Below are positions 1 to 6,415 of a DNA stretch of 58,042 bases, one piece after another. Position numbers and translations under genes: made by a program. The stretch is taken from positions 1 through 58,042 of the forward strand of contig JAKAFL010000018.1 of assembly GCA_021817945.1 (NCBI GenBank). Reading direction: 5' to 3'. Each line of letters starts with the position of its first letter. The first letter of the stretch is position 1. The notes below the pieces were generated by a model. That model was not told where the DNA came from and did no database searches. It saw nothing but the letters and a program-made list of their open reading frames with translations. This DNA is from a bacterium. GTDB taxonomy: Bacteria > Verrucomicrobiota > Verrucomicrobiia > Limisphaerales > UBA11358.

Positions 1-51
1 CACCGCCTGTTGGCGAAAGGTGGCGTCATAGGGTTTGTGTGTTCGTGGCAT
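1..51 (-). CDS. IS3-type transposase OrfA, N-terminal fragment cut by window edge
   Basis: Reading leftward from the ATG at 51, the 17 visible codons give MPRTHKPYDATFRQQAV. This matches the basic start of IS3/IS911-type OrfA helix-turn-helix proteins, in which a charged stretch leads into the first helix of the DNA-binding domain (pattern Y-D-x-x-F-R/K-x-x-A-V). The frame is open to the edge, so the rest of the insertion sequence lies outside. No strong ribosome-binding site is visible. It places a mobile element about 95 bp from the last tRNA-like gene of the adjacent array, on the same strand. With only 17 residues the family call is tentative. Confidence 0.5.
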   Translation of the reverse strand, partial: MPRTHKPYDATFRQQAV

Positions 52-145
52 AGGTCTTCGCTTTCTTTTCTACCACTCCGCCCCCGTGTCTGCAAAATCG
101 AAGAAACCTCACCCTGGGAATCAGCCTCGCGGTAAGATTTGAAAT
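52..145. other. Spacer between IS fragment and tRNA-like array
   Basis: This 94-bp stretch should contain one end of the insertion sequence and the 3' flank of the Asp-type tRNA. No clear terminal inverted repeat or terminator could be assigned because the other end of the element is outside the window. Confidence 0.3.
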
Positions 146-221
146 TGGCGGACCCGAAGGGACTTGCACCCTCAGCCTTCCCGCAGACAACGGGCTGCTC
201 CCCTGATTGAGCTACGAGTCC
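146..221 (-). tRNA. tRNA-Asp-like (anticodon GTC), non-canonical T-loop
   Basis: The 76-nt RNA folds as a full cloverleaf. The acceptor GGACTCG pairs with CGGGTCC, the discriminator is G73 (the expected base for Asp) and CCA is encoded. The D-stem is GCTC/GAGC with loop AATCAGGG. The anticodon arm is GCCCG-TTGTCTG-CGGGA, with a G27-A43 mismatch. The T-arm is GAGGG-TGCAAGT-CCCTT. Departures from normal are G at T-loop position 55 instead of the near-universal U, and U at position 37 beside the anticodon, where a purine is expected. It is the most normal member of a six-gene array and the last one in transcription order. Confidence 0.75.
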
Positions 222-256
222 GAAATGGCCTGCCAGACCGAAGCCTTGGCGAAGGC
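222..256 (-). repeat. Spacer repeat abutting tRNA CCA (copy A)
   Basis: Read on the minus strand this spacer starts directly after the CCA of the Tyr-type gene with GCCTTCGCCAAGGC, a short stem-loop, and ends with CTGGCAGGCCATTTC. It is about 80% identical by eye to the spacer at 532-569. A longer relative sits at 346-453. Such GC-rich hairpins resemble small dispersed intergenic repeats. Here they occupy the same position after three of the six tRNA-like genes. Confidence 0.5.
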
Positions 257-345
257 TGGTGGGAAATGCTGGTAACGCTCCAGTCGTCGCTTCCGGATTT
301 GTTTTTCGACACCCGATTTACAGTCGGGCATCCGGAGCATTTCCC
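257..345 (-). tRNA. tRNA-Tyr-like (anticodon GTA), D-arm nearly absent, long variable arm
   Basis: The 89-nt element has acceptor GGGAAAT/ATTTCCC, A73 and encoded CCA. Its anticodon arm CCCGA-CTGTAAA-TCGGG is perfect, with a loop typical of tRNA-Tyr. A 27-nt variable region can form a GTCG/CGAC stem, as in class II bacterial tRNA-Tyr. Only 8 nt (TCCGGATG) lie between position 9 and the anticodon stem, so no ordinary D-arm can form. The hexamer TCCGGA recurs in the variable-arm loop and is self-complementary, so the two could pair. The T-arm is ACTGG-AGCGTTA-CCAGC, with an A49-C65 mismatch and a loop lacking the TTCRA motif. It could be a decayed gene, but the long helices argue for selection. 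Confidence 0.7.
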
Positions 346-453
346 TGAAAAGTGGCGTGCCGAGCCGAAGCTCGAAGCAAGTTCATCCGAATGGCCCGCC
401 TTCGTTGCACTACGGCGCGGCAGTCTCGCTCCGGCTGCGCCTGGAGCGAAGGC
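346..453 (-). repeat. Long spacer between tRNA-Met-like and tRNA-Tyr-like genes (copy C)
   Basis: On the minus strand this 108-bp spacer starts directly after the encoded CCA of the Met-type gene with GCCTTCGC, like copies A and B. It later contains GAAGGCGGGCCATTC, similar to their ends, with an extra GC-rich middle. I looked for a seventh tRNA here and found no acceptor/T-stem combination, so it is best seen as an expanded version of the spacer repeat. Confidence 0.4.
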
Positions 454-531
454 TGGTAGCGGGAGTGGGAGTCACACCCACCTGAAGAAGTTTATGAGGC
501 TTCTCTCTGTACATTGGTCGAGTTTCCCGCG
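454..531 (-). tRNA. tRNA-Met-like (anticodon CAT) with unpaired 1:72, non-canonical T-loop
   Basis: The 78-nt element has a canonical anticodon loop CTCATAA on stem GAAGC/ACTTC, with a C31-A39 mismatch. The acceptor CGCGGGA pairs with TCCCGCT except at 1:72, which is C opposite U. An unpaired 1:72 is the hallmark of bacterial initiator tRNA, although the three G-C pairs of the initiator anticodon stem are absent. The T-arm is GTGGG-TGTGACT-CCCAC with G55 and U56. The D-arm is CTC/GAG with a 12-nt loop GACCAATGTACA that lacks the G18-G19 pair. A73 and CCA are encoded. Anticodon and loop make Met the only reasonable reading. Confidence 0.7.
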
Positions 532-569
532 ATGAAATTGGCCTGCCTGGCCGTAGCCTTGGCCAAAGC
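532..569 (-). repeat. Spacer repeat abutting tRNA CCA (copy B)
   Basis: On the minus strand it begins immediately after the CCA of the Ala-type gene with GCTTTGGCCAAGGCTACGG and continues to CAGGCAGGCCAATTTC. It aligns with copy A (222-256) over nearly its whole length with a handful of substitutions. Confidence 0.5.
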
Positions 570-644
570 TGGTGGAGTCGGCGGGTAACGCTCCCGCATC
601 AGCTTGCTTGCAGGGCAAGTGCATTGCCTGTCTGCCACGACCCC
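570..644 (-). tRNA. tRNA-Ala-like (anticodon TGC) keeping G3:U70, with C33 and non-canonical T-loop
   Basis: The 75-nt element has acceptor GGGGTCG/CGACTCC including a G3:U70 wobble, the classic identity element for alanyl-tRNA synthetase, plus A73 and CCA. The anticodon stem CTTGC/GCAAG is perfect. The loop is CCTGCAA, so position 33 is C instead of the universal U33. The T-arm GCGGG-AGCGTTA-CCCGC is perfectly paired but its loop is unlike TTCRA and identical to that of the Tyr-type neighbour. The D-arm is reduced to GCA/TGC with loop GACAGGCAA. The features suggest an RNA that could still be charged with alanine but might decode poorly. That is inference. Confidence 0.7.
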
Positions 645-654
645 AGGAATCATT

Positions 655-728
655 TGGCACGCCGCCCTGGTGCTGCCCCAGGCAAACGGAGTTTTGGAGA
701 CTCTGCTGCGCAAGCTGGCGCGCGGCGT
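655..728 (-). tRNA. tRNA-Trp-like (anticodon CCA), short D-arm, non-canonical T-loop
   Basis: The 74-nt element has acceptor ACGCCGC/GCGGCGT with A1-U72 and G73, both typical of bacterial tRNA-Trp, and an encoded CCA. The anticodon loop CTCCAAA is the normal Trp loop, on stem AGAGT/ACTCC with a 27-43 A-C mismatch. The T-arm CCTGG-GGCAGCA-CCAGG is fully paired but has G54 and G55. The 15-nt D region can form only a small GCT/AGC hairpin with a 5-nt loop. It lies 8 nt from the Gly gene and 10 nt from the Ala gene, so the three are surely co-transcribed if expressed. Confidence 0.7.
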
Positions 729-736
729 ATCAAGGT

Positions 737-810
737 TGGTGCGGTTGCCGGGAATTGCACCCGGACGAGCTTCCTGGCAAGAAGCCATTCTGCTGTTAAA
801 TCACAACCGC
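737..810 (-). tRNA. tRNA-Gly-like (anticodon GCC), non-canonical T-loop, first of array
   Basis: The 74-nt element has perfect acceptor GCGGTTG/CAACCGC, anticodon stem GCTTC/GAAGC with loop TTGCCAG, and T-stem CCGGG/CCCGG. The T-loop reads TGCAATT (U54-G55-C56) instead of TTC. The D-arm is an ATT/AAT stem with loop TAACAGCAG and no G18-G19. CCA is encoded and the discriminator is A. The UGC T-loop recalls the non-translating tRNA-Gly species that feed peptidoglycan cross-bridge synthesis in staphylococci. The resemblance is in these loop positions only. Confidence 0.75.
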
Positions 811-850
811 GAAAGTAAAAGGGCCGGAAGCGTCATTGCGCTTCCGGCCC
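811..850 (-). terminator. Strong intrinsic terminator-like hairpin directly upstream of tRNA array
   Basis: GGGCCGGAAGCG and its exact complement (821-832 and 839-850) form a 12-bp stem with a TCATTG loop. On the minus strand it is followed by TTTTACTTTC, and the Gly-type tRNA starts at once. It may end a transcript coming from the right, with the array being read through or having its own promoter, or it may be a processing hairpin. Confidence 0.6.
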
Positions 851-1158
851 GTGCCATTTCAATAAAGAACAAACACCTCTTGGTGATCTATTCGACCCCA
901 ACCCGCGGTTTCACGGCGGCTGTTTCGGTGTTTATGGGCACACCTCCTGCGAAGCCCTTAAATTGTAAATTTGGGTAAAACCATGTCGGCGCATTTTTCG
1001 GCAGTCTGTGGACAGAACCCACCGGTTGAGAACCTCGGCTCTCTTGCGTCGTTATTAGTTTGTCGCTGCCTGACATCATTTAGACGTCATTCTTTTTTTG
1101 TTCACAGATTACTACGTTTTCGTTTGGTTATTCCCGCGCTGCCAGTTATGGAGGGAAA

Positions 1159-1191
1159 TAAAAAACCCTGCCTACACGGGGTAAGCAGGGT
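1159..1191 (-). terminator. Rho-independent terminator
   Basis: On the minus strand ACCCTGC (1185-1191) pairs with GCAGGGT (1165-1171) and is followed directly by a run of T (TTTTTTA). It would end a transcript coming from about 1400. Confidence 0.65.
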
Positions 1192-1398
1192 ATGAAAAGT
1201 CGGCTTTCGATTTTTTACCTGCTTGCCTCCAGATTATCCAAAATGGTTTCGGGGTTATATCCACGATGCCCTCTGGATAGACCAAGGCTGAACATACAAC
1301 CCTGGCTTGACCGGCTATGACGTGTCGCTTTCGCGACCGGCATCGTCGGCCAACTCGTGGCTGATATGTTTAAGCAAGTTTTCATCGAACTTGCATAA

Positions 1399-1428
1399 CT
1401 AATACCACATATGCATGGTTGCAGTCAA
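1399..1428 (-). promoter_or_regulatory. Possible sigma70-type promoter
   Basis: On the minus strand TTGACT (1423-1428) is followed after 18 bp by TATTAG (1399-1404), in an AT-rich setting. Together with the terminator at 1159-1191 it frames a transcript of roughly 230 nt. The -10 match is only partial. Confidence 0.3.
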
Positions 1429-1459
1429 TAATTATTTTTCAAAAATGAGTTTACTTAGA

Positions 1460-1872
1460 GCCTGTCTTAAAATTGGGAAGGGTGCTGCGACTGGGGAATT
1501 TGGCCTTGGGCGAGGCGGAGCTGTCGGCACATCCCCGTGGCGGGCTGTAACGACGGCGGCAACAAAGCCCAAGGGCAAAAGCACCGTCGCCCTGCTTGTC
1601 CCGCCATAGCCCAAAGGGCGACGGCGGAAGGTTTTCGCGCCCAATCCAGTCTGGCGTTGTTGCTCCCCGGTCGCAGATCCGCGTGGGTTATGCTTCCTCG
1701 TCGCGCCTCGCCATACCGGCTTGGGCACGAAAATAGCATCCCATTCAGGAGAAGTTATCAGCCGTGAACTGAAAACCCGTGACTGCAAATTCATTTGGCC
1801 CCCGAAAAACAGCTTTGGCCTGCCGCTCTTGGAGATGAAGCGGTTCTGCGGTGGCTTGGTCGAATCGCAGGC
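1460..1872. repeat. GC-rich intergenic block, probable dispersed repeat
   Basis: The base composition changes sharply at about 1460. Several overlapping open frames exist on both strands (for example 1432-1794 minus) with arginine/alanine/proline-rich translations and no recognisable domain, a pattern typical of high-GC non-coding repeats. I recall similar sequence stretches recurring in verrucomicrobial genomes, but that is memory, not a search. No convincing terminal inverted repeats were found. It sits just downstream of the oxidoreductase gene. Confidence 0.3.
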
Positions 1873-2859
1873 TCAGGTCAGCGCCACCCTTCGGCCAGTG
1901 CGGGCAGATTCCAAAGCGGCATCCATCACCCGCACCGCGGCATAGCCGGATTCTCCGTCTGCCAAGGGAGTGGCTCGGGTTTTAATGGATTCCACGAATG
2001 CGCGCAACTCTGCCAGAAGCGGCTCCTCCGGCGGCGTTTCGATCTGCGTGACCACTCCCTCCACCGCCTTGATTTCCATCCCGTCTTTTACGTGTGTGTT
2101 GGCGTGGGTTTTGATCTTGTATTGGGCCACATTGAAATCGCATACCGCACTGAGCCGGCTTCCGCAAAGAACCACTTCGCGAAATTTGCCCGGCGTGAAA
2201 TAGTCGTTGTCTATCGTCGCCCAGGTTTTGCCGTGGGGTGTTTCATATTCCATGGAAACCAGCGAGACATCATCCATGCCGCGCTGCATGAAATCGTGGT
2301 GGATGGCTTGAACGGTTCGTGGCATGGCACCCAACAAATAATTGAAAAGGTCAGCAAAGTGAATTCCATCGGCAAACATCACGCCGCTGTCATTGCGCGG
2401 GCGCTTGAACCCGCCAAAACGACCCCGGAGGGTGTGGAGAGAGCCAAAATCGCCGCGTTGGATGGCCTCCTTGAGCCATTGTGTGGCGGGATCAAACCGG
2501 AGGATGTGACCCACCTGCAGAATGCGGCGGTGTTTTGCTGCAAGATCAGCCAGTTGCCTGGACTCTTCAGGCTCCAAAGTCAAAGGTTTCTCCACAAAGA
2601 CATCCTTTCCAGCGAGGAGAATTTCACGGCAAAGGGAAAAATGGTTTTGCGCCGGGGTGACCACCACCACGCCATCCACGCGGTTCAAAAAATCCTGATA
2701 CCGCGTGCCCAACCTTTCTGAAGGCAAGCCCAGTTTACGGGCAGGTTCGAGTTGGCGTTCCGTCATTTCCGCCACATAAAGTTCAATGGGAAGATTGTTT
2801 AAATTGCGCAGATGGTTCAGTCCCCATCGGCCCAGGCCCAAAAGCAGAATACTGGTCAT
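1873..2859 (-). CDS. Gfo/Idh/MocA family oxidoreductase
   Basis: This 328-residue protein starts with a Rossmann nucleotide-binding fold (ILLLGLGRWGLNHLRNL, residues 4-20). It carries the family signature VEKPLTL near residue 93, whose lysine takes part in catalysis in characterised members. A C-terminal alpha/beta domain follows. Such enzymes oxidise or reduce hydroxyl groups of sugars, inositols or related compounds using NAD(P). The substrate cannot be read from sequence. It starts 36 bp downstream of mqnC on the same strand and may share its transcript, but has no obvious role in menaquinone synthesis. Confidence 0.9.
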   Translation of the reverse strand: MTSILLLGLGRWGLNHLRNLNNLPIELYVAEMTERQLEPARKLGLPSERLGTRYQDFLNRVDGVVVVTPAQNHFSLCREILLAGKDVFVEKPLTLEPEESRQLADLAAKHRRILQVGHILRFDPATQWLKEAIQRGDFGSLHTLRGRFGGFKRPRNDSGVMFADGIHFADLFNYLLGAMPRTVQAIHHDFMQRGMDDVSLVSMEYETPHGKTWATIDNDYFTPGKFREVVLCGSRLSAVCDFNVAQYKIKTHANTHVKDGMEIKAVEGVVTQIETPPEEPLLAELRAFVESIKTRATPLADGESGYAAVRVMDAALESARTGRRVALT

Positions 2860-2895
2860 GCCAAAATGTCGTGAAAAAATGCCGCAGAGGCAAGA

Positions 2896-4026
2896 TCAAG
2901 TGGAGTGTCCCGCCCTGGGGCTTTCCACTAGCTGGTACCAATTATTCCGTTGGCGGGGTTCATAGCCCAGGTCGCTGATCAAGCGGTGCATGTCCTCCAC
3001 GGTCATTCGAAAGGTGGTGCCGGCCTGCGAAACCACGTTTTCCTCGATCATAATGCTGCCCAGGTCGTTGGCGCCAAATTTCAGGCCGATCTGCCCGATT
3101 TCCAGTCCCTGGGTGACCCATGAACTTTGAACATTGGTAAAATTATCCAGATAGATGCGCGCCATGGCCTGCGTGCGCAAGTATTCATGCGCACCCACGG
3201 TCGGCGCTTTCAGGCGGGTATGTTCCGCTTGAAATGTCCATGCAATAAAAGCCGTAAAATGGCCCTTGCCGTATGACAACGACCGATCCTGCTGCGTCCG
3301 CAATCTTTCCAGATGCTCAATCCTGTCAGCCAGGGTTTCCACATGCCCAAACATCATCGTGGCGCTGGAATAAAGCCCCAACCGGTGGGCCGTGTCCATG
3401 ACCTCGAGCCAGTCATTACTCATGGCCTTGAGTGGGGAAATTCGCTGACGCACGCGATCCACCAGAATTTCGCCGCCGCCGCCCGGAATCGAGCCCAAAC
3501 CCGCCGCATGAAAATCCCCAATGATTTTTTCAAGCGGTTCATTGAAAACCTCACGGAAATGAATGAACTCGCTGGGGCTGAACCCGTGGATGTTAAAATG
3601 CGGGTACTTCTGTTTTACATGAGAAAGCAGGTCCAGGTACCACTGCTTGGACAGCTTGGGATGATGCCCGCCTTGCATGAGCATCTGGGTGCCTCCCAGG
3701 GCGATGGTTTCCTCGATTTTTTCATCCATTTCCCGAAGGCTGATCACGTAGGAATCCGAATCCTTTTCAGTCCGGTAAAAAGCGCAAAATTTGCAATAAA
3801 CATTGCAGACATTGGTGTAGTTGACATTGCGGTCAACAATGTAGGTGACGATGTCGTTGCCGCGCCCGTTGAAATCTGAAGCCTTGGCAATCTGCCTCCG
3901 GCGGTCGGCCAGGGCCCCAAGCTCTTCCAATGGCAAGGCATACAGCCGGGTCGCTTCCGCGGCATTGATGCGGTTTCCATCCCAAACCTTTTGCAACAAG
4001 GCATCCAATGAAGCATCGTAAATCAC
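2896..4026 (-). CDS. mqnC: Cyclic dehypoxanthinyl futalosine synthase (radical SAM)
   Basis: MqnC catalyses the radical-SAM ring closure that converts dehypoxanthinyl futalosine to its cyclic form in the futalosine route to menaquinone. The 376-residue product has the [4Fe-4S]-binding triad in NYTNVCNVYCKFCAFYR (Cys 74, 78, 81). It also has the conserved QGGHHP and GGGGEILVDRVR segments that separate this branch from the related MqnE and from CofG/CofH. Length fits the family. The start is a GTG preceded by GAGG. No other mqn gene is in the window, so the pathway must be completed elsewhere. It implies that this organism respires with menaquinone. Confidence 0.93.
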   Translation of the reverse strand: MIYDASLDALLQKVWDGNRINAAEATRLYALPLEELGALADRRRQIAKASDFNGRGNDIVTYIVDRNVNYTNVCNVYCKFCAFYRTEKDSDSYVISLREMDEKIEETIALGGTQMLMQGGHHPKLSKQWYLDLLSHVKQKYPHFNIHGFSPSEFIHFREVFNEPLEKIIGDFHAAGLGSIPGGGGEILVDRVRQRISPLKAMSNDWLEVMDTAHRLGLYSSATMMFGHVETLADRIEHLERLRTQQDRSLSYGKGHFTAFIAWTFQAEHTRLKAPTVGAHEYLRTQAMARIYLDNFTNVQSSWVTQGLEIGQIGLKFGANDLGSIMIEENVVSQAGTTFRMTVEDMHRLISDLGYEPRQRNNWYQLVESPRAGHST

Positions 4027-4226
4027 GACCTCAGGTTAAACCATAACCCGACTTGAAACAATCCCTCCTTGCCAACCCTTCCCAGCAGCTTGCCCCGCTT
4101 TTTGCGCAGCGGCGCGCCTTTTTGAAAATTCCAGTCCCTCCAGCAAACATTCATGCTTGCAGAACCCACTGTGCAAGAGGTGTTTTCAACAACCAACCGA
4201 TTGAGCAAACCGGCAATTGGGAGGGG

Positions 4227-4988
4227 CTAAAAGCTGAAGTTGGCCGAGACCATGATTGAGTGGGATTGGATGCCGCTGATGCCCACGTTAAAATTGGGGG
4301 AGGGGGGGTAGCTGAAATTCGGGTTGGTGGTTCCGAAATATTTGTATCCCACTCCGACCGAAAAGCTGGGATTTAATTGGAAACGCAGTCCTGCAAAAGC
4401 CTCCCAGGCAAACACCACGTCGTCAGCCTCACCGCTCACGGTGTTATTGAAAGAATCGGCCATGATGGAGGGATTCAGCACGGAATCGGATCCGCCCACT
4501 CCGAAACCCGCATAGGGAGTCACCCAGGAATTCCTCAATGGGAGGCTGAAAGTGACATTGGCCATGAATGGGATGTTATAAAACTGGGCGTCGCTGAGAA
4601 AATATCCCGGGATATTGTTGATGGTGGTGCTGTTTAACCCAAATTCCAACCCGGCGGCCACATACCGGTTGAAATTATAGCCAAAATCCACATCTGCCGA
4701 GAAACCGGCATCGTATTGGACTGGTGCAGACACCGGGCCGCCAAAGGAGGTCAGGGTTCCATTTTGGTAAATCGTTGGGCCTGCTTCAAAAGTAACGTAG
4801 GGGCCGCTGCCATCGGGTTCGGCATAGAACCAAGCGGGACCTGGCAGGACATAACCCGGTGAAGGAGGGGGAGGAGGCACCGGGTAAGCATAGGTTTGGG
4901 CGGAGGAAGTCATTGCCCCGGCTAAAACCATGGAAGAAACTGCAAGGACAGGCCCTGTAACAATCGTGTTTTTAATAATAGATTTCAT
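4227..4988 (-). CDS. Outer-membrane beta-barrel protein (OmpA-like/opacity type)
   Basis: From the ATG at 4988 the protein is 253 residues. It has a signal peptide (MKSIIKNTIVTG, then a hydrophobic stretch ending TSSAQT), a short proline-rich linker (PVPPPPPSPGY) and then alternating aromatic/glycine strands ending in the terminal motif SANFSF. The C-terminal phenylalanine is typical of barrels inserted by the Bam machinery. Repeated phrases such as AGLEFGLN, PYAGFGVGG and SVGVGYKYFG look like small eight-stranded barrels. The frame extends further upstream, but those residues lie before the signal peptide and are unlikely to be used. Function beyond outer-membrane structure is unknown. Confidence 0.8.
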   Translation of the reverse strand: MKSIIKNTIVTGPVLAVSSMVLAGAMTSSAQTYAYPVPPPPPSPGYVLPGPAWFYAEPDGSGPYVTFEAGPTIYQNGTLTSFGGPVSAPVQYDAGFSADVDFGYNFNRYVAAGLEFGLNSTTINNIPGYFLSDAQFYNIPFMANVTFSLPLRNSWVTPYAGFGVGGSDSVLNPSIMADSFNNTVSGEADDVVFAWEAFAGLRFQLNPSFSVGVGYKYFGTTNPNFSYPPSPNFNVGISGIQSHSIMVSANFSF

Positions 4989-5100
4989 GTTTGCACATCC
5001 AAACCACGACCAAACTTCCCCCAATTTCCCACTTGGTCTAAAAATCGTCAAGTGGTGGTGGTCTGCTTCCAAGTCCTCCACTCCGGTTTTGCCGGGTTGT

Positions 5101-6318
5101 TTACCGGGGCATTTTTAAACCTATTTTGTCGGCAACCTGAGCAACATCCTTGTCGCCGCGCCCGGAAAGGTTGGCAATGATCAACGCATCCCGGCCTAAT
5201 GTGGGAGCCAACTGGATGACTTTGGCTATGGCATGGGCGCTTTCCAAGGCTGGGATGATTCCTTCCATCCTCGCCAGGCGCGTGAAGGCATCCAGAGCCT
5301 GTTCATCGGAGGCGTGCGAATAATCCACGCGCTTCTGATCCCTGAGGAAGGCATGTTCAGGCCCCACAGCGGCATAATCCAGCCCGGCGCTCACGCTGTG
5401 TGTGGCTTGGATTTGCCCATTTTCATCCTGTAAAATAAAACTTCGGGTGCCTTGGAGCACGCCCAATGACCCGCCCTGAAAGCGGGCAGCATGTTTTTCC
5501 GGCACCAACCCCAGTCCACCCGCCTCCACACCCATCATCCGCACCGAGGCATCCTCCAAAAATGGGTGAAACAAGCCGATGGCATTGGAACCGCCTCCAA
5601 CGCAGGCCACGAGCCAGTCAGGGAGCCGTTCTTCGCGCTCCAAAATCTGGGCCCGTGCTTCCACGCCTATGATTCGTTGGAAATTGCGCACCATCAACGG
5701 ATAAGGATGGGCGCCATAGGCGGTGCCTAAAATGTAATGGGTGTGGCGAATGTGGGTTACCCAATCGCGCATGGCTTCGTTCACAGCCTCTTTCAGGGTC
5801 TGCTGCCCCGCCTTCACCGGGATCACCTCAGCCCCGAGCATTTTCATGCGGTACACGTTCAGCTCTTGTCGCTGGCAATCCAATGCGCCCATGTAAATGA
5901 CACAACTCATGCCGAACATGGCGCTCACCGTGGCCGTGGCCACCCCGTGTTGCCCGGCGCCCGTCTCGGCTATGATCCGGGTTTTACCCATTCGCCTGGC
6001 CAGCAGAATCTGGCCCATTGCATTGTTGATCTTATGTGCGCCAGTGTGGTTCAGGTCCTCCCTTTTCAGGTAAATCTTTGCCCCGCCCAACTCCTGGGTC
6101 AGCCGTTCTGCCAAGTAAAGGGGTGTGGGGCGCCCCACAAACTCCCTCAAATAATAAGTCAATTCCTGCTGGAAGGCTGCATCGTTTTGCGCGCGAAAAT
6201 ATTCCTCCTCCAATTGTTTGAGGGGATGCATCAGGGTTTCTGGCACATACCGGCCTCCATACGGCCCAAAGTGGCCGTTGGAATCCGGTTCAGAAGAGGT
6301 CTCCACCAATTGACTCAT
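5101..6318 (-). CDS. trpB: Tryptophan synthase beta chain
   Basis: TrpB joins indole and serine to make tryptophan, using pyridoxal phosphate. The 405-residue protein starts [27 protein letters not shown]. It carries the cofactor lysine in [15 protein letters not shown] (Lys 96) and the phosphate-binding loop [14 protein letters not shown]. The frame is open 74 codons further upstream, but that part lacks TrpB similarity and overlaps neighbouring intergenic DNA, so the ATG at 6318 was chosen. No trpA lies next to it. The preceding MoxR/DUF58 genes are on the same strand 97 bp away. Confidence 0.96.
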   Translation of the reverse strand: MSQLVETSSEPDSNGHFGPYGGRYVPETLMHPLKQLEEEYFRAQNDAAFQQELTYYLREFVGRPTPLYLAERLTQELGGAKIYLKREDLNHTGAHKINNAMGQILLARRMGKTRIIAETGAGQHGVATATVSAMFGMSCVIYMGALDCQRQELNVYRMKMLGAEVIPVKAGQQTLKEAVNEAMRDWVTHIRHTHYILGTAYGAHPYPLMVRNFQRIIGVEARAQILEREERLPDWLVACVGGGSNAIGLFHPFLEDASVRMMGVEAGGLGLVPEKHAARFQGGSLGVLQGTRSFILQDENGQIQATHSVSAGLDYAAVGPEHAFLRDQKRVDYSHASDEQALDAFTRLARMEGIIPALESAHAIAKVIQLAPTLGRDALIIANLSGRGDKDVAQVADKIGLKMPR

Positions 6319-6415
6319 GACTTCAAAATCATCCAAAACCACGCAAGGCGCAAAGTATTTTTTGTGGACGGAGCGGCACGGTTTGCGCCATTTACATGGC
6401 TTTGGTTTCTGGAGC

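Larger units (their letters stand above)
851..1459. other. AT-richer gene-poor segment with weak small ORFs
   Basis: About 600 bp separate the tRNA array from a GC-rich repeat-like block. Two minus-strand reading frames are possible but unsupported. One is 888-1079 (63 codons, ending KPRVGVE), with an AGGAGG inside it but no start codon at proper spacing. The other is 1215-1385 (56 codons, ending ETILDNLEASR), without a Shine-Dalgarno sequence. The second lies between a promoter-like sequence (1399-1428) and a good terminator (1159-1191), so a short RNA is likely there, coding or not. I recognise no known RNA family (not tmRNA, RNase P or 6S by their key motifs). Confidence 0.35.

Noticed and set aside
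346..453. Possible seventh tRNA between the Met- and Tyr-type elements
   Set aside because: No acceptor stem, T-arm or anticodon arm can be assembled; the sequence matches the spacer repeat instead.
888..1079. 63-codon minus-strand frame as a real gene
   Set aside because: It has no ribosome-binding site at a start codon and no recognisable sequence family; kept only as a weak possibility in the region entry.
1215..1400. A minus-strand frame containing KFDENL, recalling the start of DUF5615 PIN-like toxins
   Set aside because: The frame stops after about 20 further codons and no continuation of the family is found in the other frames. Five matching residues are too few.
1795..2721. Plus-strand frame of 308 codons opposite the oxidoreductase gene
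   Set aside because: It is antisense to a clear Gfo/Idh/MocA gene and has no recognisable domain.
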